From assembly GCA_021848725.1 (NCBI GenBank), contig JAJZTS010000003.1, positions 36,308 through 100,307 of the forward strand: a DNA stretch of 64,000 nucleotides. Reading direction: 5' to 3'. Below the pieces are notes generated by a model. The model was not told the DNA's origin, did not search any database, and saw only the letters and a list, made by a program, of their open reading frames with translations. Below, in pieces: positions 31,547-40,427 of the stretch; the first letter of the stretch is position 1; every line of letters begins with the position of its first letter. A program made the translations under genes and the position numbers. The DNA comes from Pseudomonadota bacterium. GTDB taxonomy: Bacteria > Pseudomonadota > Gammaproteobacteria > Burkholderiales > Thiobacillaceae.

Positions 31547-32665
31547 ATGTTTGGCATGTTCAGAAAATCCCACGACGTTCCTGCTGCCCCTGCCCCTAAT
31601 CTGATTGCTGAAAACCGTGAACTGCTCGAACGAATCGAGGCGTTGAGCCAAGAGAAGGCCACGCTGGAGCAGGCACTGGACACGGCGCAGACCAAGCTTG
31701 GGTTGTTCGAGGAGTTGTTCCGCAATTTGGAGTACTTCGGCGAATCGTTCAAGGAATCGCAGCGCAGTCTGGCGGCCTTGGCCATGACCATGCGTTCCGA
31801 GAAGGACCATGCCGTCGAGGCTGCCGGTATGTCGGCGACGACGCGTAGCGCCATCTCGGCCATTTCCGACAATCTGCATATCCTATCGAACGAATCGCAC
31901 AATTCGGCCGAGCGTGTCGATAGCTTGCACCAGCGCGCAGGCCAGATCGACGGCATCGTCAACATGATCAAGGAAATCGCCGATCAGACCAACTTACTGG
32001 CCTTGAACGCGGCGATCGAGGCGGCCCGTGCCGGCGAGCAGGGCCGTGGTTTTGCCGTGGTGGCCGACGAAGTGCGCAAGCTGGCCGAGCGCACCGGCAA
32101 GGCGACCAGCGAGATATCGACCCTGGTTTCCGCTATTCAGGGCGAGACCCAGGAGGCAGGCCAGGCCATGGAGCGTTTGTCTGCCGAGGCCAAGGACTTC
32201 AGCCAGAAGGGCAGCACGGCGACGGAAGGCATGCAGGGCATGCTGGCCCTGGCCGTGCGCATGGAAGGCGCCATCGCCGCTTCGGCGCTACGCAGCTTCG
32301 TCGAGCTCGCCAAGGTCGATCATCTGGTCTACAAGTTCGAGGTCTACCGGGTGCTGCTTGGCTTGTCGAACAAGCAGGCCGGCGATTTCACCAGCCATAC
32401 CGCTTGCCGCTTGGGTAAATGGTATTACGAGGGCGAGGGGCAGGCCTGCTTCTCCAAGCTGCCGGGGTATCGCGAGATCGAGACCCCCCATATGGCCGTG
32501 CACAGCAACGGCGTAGCGGCGGTGAACCATTTTTATGCCGACGATTTCGTGGCGGCGGTGAAGGCGATTCAGGGTATGGAGTCCGCCAGCATGCAGGTGC
32601 TGCAGAATTTGGAGAAGATGGCCGAGAGCGGTGAAGTGGACCCCGCTATCTTGTGCGTCCACTGA
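31547..32665 (+). CDS. Soluble chemoreceptor with CZB zinc-binding domain
   Basis: This protein of 372 residues starts at ATG 31547 with AAGGAG before it. It has no membrane helix. A coiled-coil N-terminus leads to the MCP signalling hairpin ([36 protein letters not shown]). A C-terminal CZB domain follows: [29 protein letters not shown] and HMAVHSNGV supply the conserved His and Cys zinc ligands. CZB receptors sense zinc-linked redox signals such as hypochlorous acid or control diguanylate cyclases. It is cytoplasmic. Confidence 0.92.
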   Translation: MFGMFRKSHDVPAAPAPNLIAENRELLERIEALSQEKATLEQALDTAQTKLGLFEELFRNLEYFGESFKESQRSLAALAMTMRSEKDHAVEAAGMSATTRSAISAISDNLHILSNESHNSAERVDSLHQRAGQIDGIVNMIKEIADQTNLLALNAAIEAARAGEQGRGFAVVADEVRKLAERTGKATSEISTLVSAIQGETQEAGQAMERLSAEAKDFSQKGSTATEGMQGMLALAVRMEGAIAASALRSFVELAKVDHLVYKFEVYRVLLGLSNKQAGDFTSHTACRLGKWYYEGEGQACFSKLPGYREIETPHMAVHSNGVAAVNHFYADDFVAAVKAIQGMESASMQVLQNLEKMAESGEVDPAILCVH

Positions 32666-32714
32666 GCGCACGGCATTCGCGGCCGGGGCGATGGCAATGG
32701 CAAGGTAGCGCCCA

Positions 32715-33953
32715 ATGTTGAATGCCATCTGGGCCGGTTTTCTGTTGATCGCCTTCGCGGGCGCCGTGTTCCAATTTTTCGTGCTCGGCCAAGGCGATAT
32801 CTTCGCCCTGGTGATGCGTGCGGCCTTCGATTCGGCCAAGACCGGCTTCGAGGTGGCTTTGGGTCTGACCGGCGTGATGGCGCTCTGGCTCGGTGTGATG
32901 AAGATCGGCGAGCGTGCCGGTTTCCTCGATCTGTTGGCGCGCATGTTGGCCCCGCTGTTCTCCCGGCTGTTTCCCGATGTGCCGAAGGGCCATCCGGCCT
33001 TGGGCTCGATCACGATGAACATGGCGGCCAATATGCTGGGCTTGGACAACGCCGCAACGCCGATGGGCCTCAAGGCCATGAAGGAATTGCATGAGCTGAA
33101 TCCGGACAAGACCACGGCGAGCAATGCGCAAATCTTGTTCCTGGTGCTCAACGCATCGTCGGTGACCATCCTGCCGGTGACCATCTTCACTTATCGGGCC
33201 CAGCTCGGCGCAGCCGATCCAACCGATGTCTTTATCCCGATCCTGATGGCGACCTACTGTTCGACCTTGGTCGGCTTGCTTGCGGTGTCCTTCTATCAGC
33301 GTCTGCGCCTGTTCGATCCGGTGGTGCTGGCTTGGCTGAGCGGCATTACGCTGGTGGTAGGCGGGATGGCGGCCTATTTTTCGGCCCTGCCGGCGGCACA
33401 GATGGCGAGCCATTCGGCCGTGCTGAGCAATTTCCTGCTGCTAACAGTGGTGGCGGTCTTTCTGATCGGGGCTGTCGTCAAACGGGTCAATGCCTATGAG
33501 GCCTTCATCGAGGGCGCCAAGGACGGTTTTCACACAGCGGTCACCATCATTCCGTATCTTGTCGCGATGCTGGTCGCCATCGGCATGCTGCGGGCCAGCG
33601 GAGCCTTGCCGGCCTTCGTCGAGTTGGCGAAGGCGGCGGTGCATGCTCTGGGCTTCGATGCCGCTTGGCTCGATGCGCTGCCGACCATGCTGGTCAAGCC
33701 CTTGTCGGGTAGCGGCGCCCGGGCGATGATGATCGAAACGATGCAGATGTATGGCGCTGATTCTTTTGCCGGTCGGCTGGCCAGCATCGTGCAGGGCAGC
33801 ACGGAGACGACGTTTTATGTGCTGGCGGTCTATTTCGGTGCGGTCGGTATCCAGCGCGCCCGTCATGCGGTCGCTTGCGGGTTATTGGCCGATTTGGCCG
33901 GCTTTGTCGCCGCGGTGTTTGTCGCCTATCTATTTTTTGGCGCCCTCATTTGA
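32715..33953 (+). CDS. Fused SpmA-SpmB (nucleoside-recognition) membrane protein
   Basis: This protein of 412 residues is highly hydrophobic, with two nucleoside-recognition (Gate) domains. The first half holds MNMAANMLGLDNAATPMGLK, as in SpmA. The second holds KPLSGSGARAMMIETMQMYG and STETTFYVLAVYFG, as in SpmB. In Bacillus these are separate spore maturation proteins; in proteobacteria the fused form is common and its cargo is unknown. Confidence 0.9.
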   Translation: MLNAIWAGFLLIAFAGAVFQFFVLGQGDIFALVMRAAFDSAKTGFEVALGLTGVMALWLGVMKIGERAGFLDLLARMLAPLFSRLFPDVPKGHPALGSITMNMAANMLGLDNAATPMGLKAMKELHELNPDKTTASNAQILFLVLNASSVTILPVTIFTYRAQLGAADPTDVFIPILMATYCSTLVGLLAVSFYQRLRLFDPVVLAWLSGITLVVGGMAAYFSALPAAQMASHSAVLSNFLLLTVVAVFLIGAVVKRVNAYEAFIEGAKDGFHTAVTIIPYLVAMLVAIGMLRASGALPAFVELAKAAVHALGFDAAWLDALPTMLVKPLSGSGARAMMIETMQMYGADSFAGRLASIVQGSTETTFYVLAVYFGAVGIQRARHAVACGLLADLAGFVAAVFVAYLFFGALI

Positions 33954-33966
33954 TTTTGAGCAAAAC

Positions 33967-34119
33967 ATGCAGGAAAACGAAGCGAAGCGGAGTTTCGGCG
34001 TGAGCCAATATCCAACATCAGTGGCAGTTGATCTCGGGCCGAGCAGTCTTGGCTCCGACATGACCTTCGCTGCGCTCGCGTTAGTCTGCGCCGAAGCTGT
34101 TCGAGCCTTTGGGGTTTGA
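33967..34119 (+). pseudogene. Short frame resembling the start of ppx
   Basis: A 50-codon frame ends one base before the ppx start. Its middle, QYPTSVAVDLGPSSL, mirrors the N-terminus of ppx (EYPTLAAVDLGSNSF). Over 45 aligned bases about 33 are identical, with most differences silent. It is either a decayed tandem duplication of the ppx 5' end or a translated leader coupled to ppx. It lacks the rest of the enzyme. Confidence 0.55.
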
Positions 34120-34120
34120 G

Positions 34121-35602
34121 ATGCAAGAGTACCCAACATTAGCTGCGGTCGATCTCGGGTCGAACAGCTTTCATCTCCAAGTCGGCCGGGTCGAGGGCGA
34201 GCAACTGTTCTATCTCGATGCGCACAAGGAATCGGTGCGGCTGGCCGCGGGCTTGAACGGCGACAAGCGGCTGGATGCGGCCTCGCAGAAACGCGCGCTC
34301 GATTGCCTGGCCCGTTTCGGTGAGCGGTTGAAGGGTATGCCGGCCGGCAGCGTACGCGCGGTCGGCACCTCGGCCTTGCGCGTGGCGAAGAACTCGGCCG
34401 AATTCATGGAACAGGCCAAGGCCGCGCTCGGCTTCGACATCGAGGTGGTGTCTGGCCGCGAGGAGGCCCGGCTGATTTATCTCGGTGTGGCGCACAGCCT
34501 GCCGTTGAACAAGGAGCCCCGCTTGGTGGTCGATATCGGCGGCGGTTCGACCGAGTGCATCATCGGCGTCGGCTACGAGCCGCAAGAGCGCGAGAGTCTG
34601 CGCATGGGTTGTGTGGTGTTTTCCGAGCACTATTTTCCCGAAGGTCGGGTCGACAAGGCAGCGATGAAGGCGGCCGTGACCGCTGCGCGTATGGAGACCC
34701 AGGAGGTGGCCAAGCAGTTCAAACGCGGGCGTTGGGTCGAGGCGGTCGGTTCATCCGGTACGGCGCGGGCCTTGGGCGAGCTGTGTTTCCAGATGGGGCT
34801 GTCGGATGGCGAGATCACCGTCGACGGCCTGAAGTGGTTGCGCGAGAGTATTGCCAAGGCGGGCGGCGTGGAACAGGCCGATATGCCGGGGCTGAAGCCG
34901 GATCGGCGCCCCGTCATCCTGGGTGGCATCGCCGTGATGTCGGCGATCTTCGAGGAACTCAAGATCGAGACCATGAAGGTGGCGCAGGGTGCCATGCGCG
35001 AAGGTATCTTGTGGGATCTGCTGGGGCGGGTGCACGACCACGACATGCGCGACGTGACCGTCGCCCAGTTCGTGCGGCGCTACCATGTCGATACCCGGCA
35101 GGCGCAGCGTGTCGAGCGTTTAGCCTTGAGCCTGTTCGCGCCATGGCGAAATGCAGATATGCCGGATGCCGCCCACTTTTTAGGCTGGGCAGCGCGGCTG
35201 CATGAGATTGGTATCTCTATTGCCCATTCCGGCTTCCATAAGCATTCGGCCTATATCTTGGAAAACGCCGATATGCCGGGTTTCTCGCGGCAAGATCAGG
35301 TGCGCTTGGCGATGCTGGTGCGCGCCAGCCGCGGTGGCATGGCCAAGCTCGATATCGCCTCGGATTATCCGGATTGGCCGTTGATCTTGTGCCTGCGGCT
35401 CGCGGTGTTGTTGCACCGTAACCGTTCCGATGCGGCCTTGCCCAACATGCGGCTCGATTGCGCCGAAGGCGAGTGCATCTTGCGTTTGCCGGACGATTGG
35501 CTGGCAGGAAACCCGCTCAGTCAGGCGGCAATCGAGGGTGAAATCAAGCAATGGCGCGGCGTGCCGGCCGAACTGAGATTGGCCGGTCTGCGCGGGCGCT
35601 GA
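34121..35602 (+). CDS. ppx: Exopolyphosphatase (Ppx/GppA family)
   Basis: This protein of 493 residues carries the ASKHA phosphate loops AAVDLGSNSFHLQVG and VVDIGGGSTECIIG. It has AVGTSALRVAKNSAEFM between them and an HD-like C-terminal helical domain (AHFLGWAARLHEIG, IAHSGFHKHSAYIL). Ppx releases phosphate from the end of polyphosphate; GppA-type activity on pppGpp is possible. It is convergent with ppk1, 20 bases apart, so synthesis and breakdown genes face each other. Confidence 0.95.
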   Translation: MQEYPTLAAVDLGSNSFHLQVGRVEGEQLFYLDAHKESVRLAAGLNGDKRLDAASQKRALDCLARFGERLKGMPAGSVRAVGTSALRVAKNSAEFMEQAKAALGFDIEVVSGREEARLIYLGVAHSLPLNKEPRLVVDIGGGSTECIIGVGYEPQERESLRMGCVVFSEHYFPEGRVDKAAMKAAVTAARMETQEVAKQFKRGRWVEAVGSSGTARALGELCFQMGLSDGEITVDGLKWLRESIAKAGGVEQADMPGLKPDRRPVILGGIAVMSAIFEELKIETMKVAQGAMREGILWDLLGRVHDHDMRDVTVAQFVRRYHVDTRQAQRVERLALSLFAPWRNADMPDAAHFLGWAARLHEIGISIAHSGFHKHSAYILENADMPGFSRQDQVRLAMLVRASRGGMAKLDIASDYPDWPLILCLRLAVLLHRNRSDAALPNMRLDCAEGECILRLPDDWLAGNPLSQAAIEGEIKQWRGVPAELRLAGLRGR

Positions 35603-35621
35603 CCGCTGCGGTTGTGCTTGG

Positions 35622-37688
35622 TCAAGCTTTGGCTGTCAGCAAGCCGATCAAATAGTCCTGGGCCTCGAAGGCCTTGCCGCGCCGACGCACGCGCTGGAAC
35701 GAGCCGTCTGGGTTCATCTGCCAGGCCTTCACGTTGTCCCGTAGATAGGGCTTGAGTCCCTCGTTGATGACCCGTCGTTTGAGCTTGGGCTCCAGCACTG
35801 GGAAACAGGTCTCGATGCGGCGGAAGAAGTTGCGATCCATCCAATCGGCACTGGCCAGATAGACATCCTCTTTGCCGCCGTTATGAAAATAGAAGATGCG
35901 GCTGTGCTCCAGGAAGCGGCCGAGGATGGAACGCACCCGGATGTTGTCCGATACGCCTTTGATGCCGGGACGCAAGGCACAGACGCCGCGGATGACGAGA
36001 TCGATCTTCACGCCGGCTTGCGAGGCTTCGTACAGCGCCTGGATGACCTCGGGTTCCAATAAGGCGTTCATCTTGGCGATGATCGCGGCCGGCTTGCCTT
36101 GCTTGGCGTGCCGGGTTTCGTTGCGGATCGCGGCGACGAGCTTGGAATGCAGCGTGAACGGGGCTTGGAACAAGTGGATGTGGGAATGGGCGCGGCCGAG
36201 GCCGGTCAACTGCATGAACACCTCGTTGACGTCGCTGCAAAGCTCCGCATTGCAGGTCAGCAGGCCGAAGTCGGTATAGAGCCGGGCCGTGCGGGCGTGG
36301 TAATTGCCGGTGCCGAGGTGGGCGTAGCGCTTCAGTTGCCCCTTCTCACGCCGAACCACCATGGCCAGTTTGGCATGGGTCTTGTGGCCGACCACGCCGT
36401 AGACAACGTGGGCCCCGGCATCCTCCAACTGCTTGGCCCAATTGATGTTGGCCTCTTCGTCGAAGCGGGCGAACAGCTCGACCACGGCGGTGACTTCCTT
36501 GCCGCGTTGGGCGGCGGCGATCAGCTGTCGCATCAGTTCCGAGTCGGTGCCGGTGCGGTAGACAGTCTGCTTGATCGCCAGCACGTCGGGGTCCTCCGCC
36601 GCCTGGGCGATAAAGTCGATCACCGGCTGGAACGACTGAAAGGGGTGATGCAGCAGGATGTCGCCGGCGCTGACGGCCTTGAAGATGTCGGGTTGCCGGA
36701 TGATCTGGTTCGGCATGCCCGGCGTGAACGGCGGGAATTTCAGGTCGGCGCGTTCGACGCGGTCCGGCACGGCCATCAGCCGCACCAAGTTCACCGGCCC
36801 GGCCACTTGATACAAATCGTCGCGCGATAGGTTGAACTGGCGCAGCAGGAACTCCACCGTCGCTTCGCGGCACATGTCGGAGACCTCCAGCCGCACGGCA
36901 TCGCCGAAGTGGCGGTGCGGCAGCTCGCCCTGCAATTGCTCGCGCAGGTTCTTGGTCTCTTCCTCGTCGACGAACAGGTCGGAGTTGCGGGTGACCCGGA
37001 ACTGGTTGCAACTCAAGACCTCCATGCCGGCGAACAGCTCGCCGACATGGGCATGGAGGATGGAGGAGAGAAAGACGAAGCTGTATTCGCAACTGGCGAC
37101 CTCGCGCGGCAGTTGGATCACCCTCGGCAGCGAGCGCGGTGCCTGGACCACGGCCATGCCCGAGTTGCGGCCGAAGGCGTCCTTGCCGGACAACTCGACC
37201 ACGAAATTCAGGCTTTTATTCAGCACGTTGGGGAAGGGGTGGGCCGGGTCGAGACCGATCGGGGTCAGCACCGGCATCAGGTCGCTGAAAAAGTAGTCGC
37301 GAATCCATTTAGCCTGTTCCGGCGTCCACTGTGCCCGTTTATGGAAGCGGATGCCTTCGTCCGATAAGGCGGGCAGCACATGTTCGTTCAGTACTTGATA
37401 CTGGCGGGTCACCAGGCTGTGGGTCTGCTTGGCGATCTCCTTCAGGGCCTGGCGGGCGGTAATGCCGTCCGGCCCGGCATGGTGCGGGTTCAGCCGCATC
37501 TGCTCCTTGAGGCCGGCGACGCGGATCTCGAAAAATTCGTCCATATTGCTGGAGAAGATGCAGAGGAAGCGCAAGCGCTCCAGCAGCGGGGTGTCGGGGT
37601 CTTCCGCCTGGGCTAACACCCGGCGGTTGAATTCGAGCAAGCCAAGTTCGCGATTGATCAGGTGTGCGCTTTGGATCGAAGAGGTCAT
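35622..37688 (-). CDS. ppk1: Polyphosphate kinase 1
   Basis: This protein of 688 residues has the full PPK1 length. The N-terminal domain starts LINRELGLLEFNRRVLAQAE. The catalytic core contains VVGHKTHAKLAMVVRRE with the phosphorylated His, and the second essential site FLEHSRIFYFHNGG before DVYLASADWMDRN. It makes polyphosphate from ATP at the membrane. It is divergent from the CYTH-CHAD gene, with 88 bases between. Confidence 0.97.
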   Translation of the reverse strand: MTSSIQSAHLINRELGLLEFNRRVLAQAEDPDTPLLERLRFLCIFSSNMDEFFEIRVAGLKEQMRLNPHHAGPDGITARQALKEIAKQTHSLVTRQYQVLNEHVLPALSDEGIRFHKRAQWTPEQAKWIRDYFFSDLMPVLTPIGLDPAHPFPNVLNKSLNFVVELSGKDAFGRNSGMAVVQAPRSLPRVIQLPREVASCEYSFVFLSSILHAHVGELFAGMEVLSCNQFRVTRNSDLFVDEEETKNLREQLQGELPHRHFGDAVRLEVSDMCREATVEFLLRQFNLSRDDLYQVAGPVNLVRLMAVPDRVERADLKFPPFTPGMPNQIIRQPDIFKAVSAGDILLHHPFQSFQPVIDFIAQAAEDPDVLAIKQTVYRTGTDSELMRQLIAAAQRGKEVTAVVELFARFDEEANINWAKQLEDAGAHVVYGVVGHKTHAKLAMVVRREKGQLKRYAHLGTGNYHARTARLYTDFGLLTCNAELCSDVNEVFMQLTGLGRAHSHIHLFQAPFTLHSKLVAAIRNETRHAKQGKPAAIIAKMNALLEPEVIQALYEASQAGVKIDLVIRGVCALRPGIKGVSDNIRVRSILGRFLEHSRIFYFHNGGKEDVYLASADWMDRNFFRRIETCFPVLEPKLKRRVINEGLKPYLRDNVKAWQMNPDGSFQRVRRRGKAFEAQDYLIGLLTAKA

Positions 37689-37776
37689 GGCCGAATATGA
37701 AAATATTGTCGTGAAAGCTTAGGCGACGATGTTAATGTGAACGCCAGCGGAACTATCTATACCATGGCTCTGCATT

Positions 37777-39261
37777 ATGTTTGATGAAATCGAGTTGAAA
37801 CTTGGGTTGGCACCGGGCGAGGCGTTGCACTTGCGGCGCAGCGCTGTGCTGCAAGGCCTGCGTTCGAGCCGCCGTCTATTGCATAACGTCTATTTCGATA
37901 CGCCGGACTTCGATTTGATGCGCCAGGGCGTCGCCCTGCGCTTACGCAAGGTAGGCCGCCGGTGGGTTCAGACGGTGAAGGCAGAGGCCGGGCAGGCAGG
38001 CGCGCTGACTGTGCGGCCCGAGTGGGAGGTGCCGGTGCGCGCGGGCCGGCTCGATATCGGCGGCTTGCCGGAGGCGGCGCGGGTTTTTTTTACGCCGGCC
38101 ATCGTCGCCACGCTGACACCTTGCTTTAGCACCCATTTCGAACGCACGACCTGGGTGATCGCCCGTGCCGGCGAGCGTCTGGAATTGGCGCTGGATCGCG
38201 GCGAAATTCGCGCTGGCCGTAGCCGGCAGCCTATCTCCGAAGTGGAGCTCGAACTGCAAGAGGGGCGGCCAGTGTTTTTGTTCGATGTCGCCGAGCGGCT
38301 GATGGAGACCGTGGCCTTTCATATGGAGCCGCGCAGTAAGGCCGAGCGTGGTTATCAGTTGGCCGGCGCGGTTGTGCCCAGGCCGGTCAAGGCCATCGCC
38401 CCCGCAATCGAAATGGATGATGCTCCGGGTCGCGCCTGGCGGACGATGGTTGGCGCTGCCCTCACGCAGCTTACCGCCAATGTGCCCGGTCTTCTGGCCG
38501 ATGACGATCCGGAATACATACATCAAGCGCGGGTGGCGATCCGCCGGCTCTTGGCCTTGGCGGGGCTGGCGCGGCTGGCCGGCTTGCGACGGCCTGCCTG
38601 GCGTGGCGACCTGCGTGCCTTGATGGGCAAGCTGGCCCCAGTGCGGGAGTGGGATGTCTTCATCGGTGAGGTGCTGCCCAGTTTGAAGGGAATCACGCCA
38701 CGTCAGCACAATAGCATCCTCGCCACGGCAGTGTGCAGACAGCGCCTGGTACGGCAGCGGGCGCGCGCCGCCTTGCGCTCTGCCGAGTTCGTCGCCCTGG
38801 TATTGCTTATGGGGCGCGATCTGGTATCTGAACTCGAAGGCGGCGGTTCGATGCGGCAGTGGGCCAAGACGGCGCTCGATTCGCGGCTGAAAACGTTAAA
38901 GCGACGGGGGCGGCGGTTCGATCGGCTCGATGCGGCAGCACGGCATCGCCTGCGCATTGCCGCTAAAAAACTGCGTTATGTGGCCGATGCCTTTGCGCCG
39001 CTCTATGGTGAGGCGGCTGGGGCCTATCTCGAACGCCTGGCGGCCTTGCAGGATGAATTGGGCCGGGCCAACGATTTGTGCATGGCCCTGGACGGGTTGC
39101 CGCGCCTAAAACTCGATGCCGCGTTGGCCACCCGCTTGCGTGGCGCCTTGGAACGCAGTTTGAAAGATCAGGCCGCTCAGGCCGATGGACAGGCCTCAGC
39201 GCTTTGGCATGGCTTGCATAAGCGGCGCCCGTTCTGGCGCAAGCCGGCCGCACGCACTTAG
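37777..39261 (+). CDS. CYTH-CHAD domain protein (polyphosphate-linked)
   Basis: This protein of 494 residues has an N-terminal CYTH domain (MFDEIELKLGLAPGE with the ExExK motif, then VYFDTPDFDLMRQGVALRLR). That domain acts on triphosphates in relatives. The C-terminal CHAD domain (about 220-490: HQARVAIRRLLALAGLARL, RHRLRIAAKKLRYVADAFA) has the conserved His/Lys/Arg that bind polyphosphate. Its place next to ppk1 and ppx supports a role with polyphosphate granules. Its end overlaps the convergent regulator gene by four bases. Confidence 0.93.
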   Translation: MFDEIELKLGLAPGEALHLRRSAVLQGLRSSRRLLHNVYFDTPDFDLMRQGVALRLRKVGRRWVQTVKAEAGQAGALTVRPEWEVPVRAGRLDIGGLPEAARVFFTPAIVATLTPCFSTHFERTTWVIARAGERLELALDRGEIRAGRSRQPISEVELELQEGRPVFLFDVAERLMETVAFHMEPRSKAERGYQLAGAVVPRPVKAIAPAIEMDDAPGRAWRTMVGAALTQLTANVPGLLADDDPEYIHQARVAIRRLLALAGLARLAGLRRPAWRGDLRALMGKLAPVREWDVFIGEVLPSLKGITPRQHNSILATAVCRQRLVRQRARAALRSAEFVALVLLMGRDLVSELEGGGSMRQWAKTALDSRLKTLKRRGRRFDRLDAAARHRLRIAAKKLRYVADAFAPLYGEAAGAYLERLAALQDELGRANDLCMALDGLPRLKLDAALATRLRGALERSLKDQAAQADGQASALWHGLHKRRPFWRKPAART

Positions 39262-39947
39262 CGTGCAGTCTCGTCCAAGCGCGCGCGGTCCAATACTTGG
39301 ATTTTGCGGCCGTGGACTTCGATGATGCCGCTCTTGCTCAGTTGACCGAGGACCCGCGATAGCGTTTCCGGGGCCAGATTCAGCCGGGCCGCCAGGGTCT
39401 GCTTGCTGGAACCGAGTTCGATCGTCCAGATATCCGTGGCGGTATTTCGGCATTCTTGCGCCAAATAGCTGGCAACCTTTTGTGCGCTGGTGCGCAAGGC
39501 GCAGTTTTCGATGTCGCTCATCAGTTCGTGTAGACGTACCGACAGGCTGGCCAGCATCTTGCGTGCCAGTCGCGGGTTTTCGTCGATCGCATCGAGCAGG
39601 GATTGCTTGTCGATCAACAGCACGATGCTGTCCTGCGTGGCTTGGGCGCTGAGCGGGTAGGGTTTATCCAAGAACGTCACCGCCTCGCCGAAGGATTGGC
39701 CCGGATTGACAATGTGCATCACCTTTTCGCTACCCTGGGGCGAGGGGATGGCCAGTTTGATCTGCCCCATGATCACAAGATGCATGCCCTGCGGCGATTC
39801 GCCCTTTTGGAAGACGATTTCATTTTTCTGGACGCGGTATTCCCGCGTCGTCTGTGCGATTTGCTGCAGTTCGGCCTCGCTCAGGCCGACGAATAGGGGC
39901 TGGCGAGAGAGGATTTCGGCAACCGAGTGCCGGTTTTCTAGCATCAT
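39258..39947 (-). CDS. Crp/Fnr-family regulator (DNR-like)
   Basis: This protein of 229 residues has a cyclic-nucleotide-binding-type beta barrel (about 15-120: GESPQGMHLVIMGQIKLAIP, GQSFGEAVTFLD) and a C-terminal winged helix with SSKQTLAARLNLAPETLSRV as the recognition helix (E-x-x-SR type that reads TTGA sites). The N-terminal Cys cluster of FNR is missing, so it is of the DNR/NnrR-like group rather than an iron-sulfur oxygen sensor. It lies divergent from nap, whose promoter has a matching box. It probably activates nap. Confidence 0.88.
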   Translation of the reverse strand: MMLENRHSVAEILSRQPLFVGLSEAELQQIAQTTREYRVQKNEIVFQKGESPQGMHLVIMGQIKLAIPSPQGSEKVMHIVNPGQSFGEAVTFLDKPYPLSAQATQDSIVLLIDKQSLLDAIDENPRLARKMLASLSVRLHELMSDIENCALRTSAQKVASYLAQECRNTATDIWTIELGSSKQTLAARLNLAPETLSRVLGQLSKSGIIEVHGRKIQVLDRARLDETAR

Positions 39948-40006
39948 GGTGAGGGCGATGTACTAAGCTAAGTAATCCTTGGCAGCCGACATCATCGCAA
40001 AAAAAA

Positions 40007-40049
40007 TTGACGCGCGTTAAAGAAGATAAAAGGACTTTCTGGTCATAAT
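40007..40049 (+). promoter_or_regulatory. FNR/DNR-box promoter of napDAGHB
   Basis: TTGAC-GCGC-GTTAA (40007-40020) is a near-perfect FNR/DNR-type palindrome. A -10 CATAAT lies at 40044-40049. The box centre is about 42 bases before the expected start site near 40056, the class II activator spacing. The adjacent Crp/Fnr protein with a TTGA-reading helix is the natural activator. Confidence 0.8.
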
Positions 40050-40087
40050 AAAGCCGGTGATGTAAAAGGGTAAAAGGAGGTGCGGAT

Positions 40088-40402
40088 ATGAATCTTTCGG
40101 GGATTTTAGTAGTCAGCAAGCCCGAGCGCATGGCCGAGGTAGTGACGTCCTTGGCGGCTTTGCAAGGCATCGAAGTGCATCAGAGCGATCCGGCCAGCGG
40201 TCGGATCATCGTGGTGCAAGAGGCCGTCGATATCCACGCCGAGCTGGAGGCCATCAAACGAATCAAGGTGTTACCGCACGTCATTATGGCGGAGATGGTC
40301 TACCACTACATTGCCGAAGACGAAAAAGAATACGAGGCCCTGCCGCCGGAGCTGGAAGCCGTCGGTGAGGCTTGTTCCATACCGAAAGATCTGCAGGAAT
40401 GA
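40088..40402 (+). CDS. napD: NapD, chaperone of periplasmic nitrate reductase
   Basis: This protein of 104 residues has AAAGGAGG before its ATG. It shows the NapD ferredoxin-like fold pattern: LSGILVVSKPERMAEVVTSL, GIEVHQSDPASGRIIVV and LPHVIMAEMVYHYIAED. NapD binds the twin-arginine signal of NapA and delays export until the Mo cofactor is in. It is the first gene of the nap operon here. Confidence 0.93.
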   Translation: MNLSGILVVSKPERMAEVVTSLAALQGIEVHQSDPASGRIIVVQEAVDIHAELEAIKRIKVLPHVIMAEMVYHYIAEDEKEYEALPPELEAVGEACSIPKDLQE

Positions 40403-40427
40403 TCCATTGCGCTGACAGGAGGATGAG

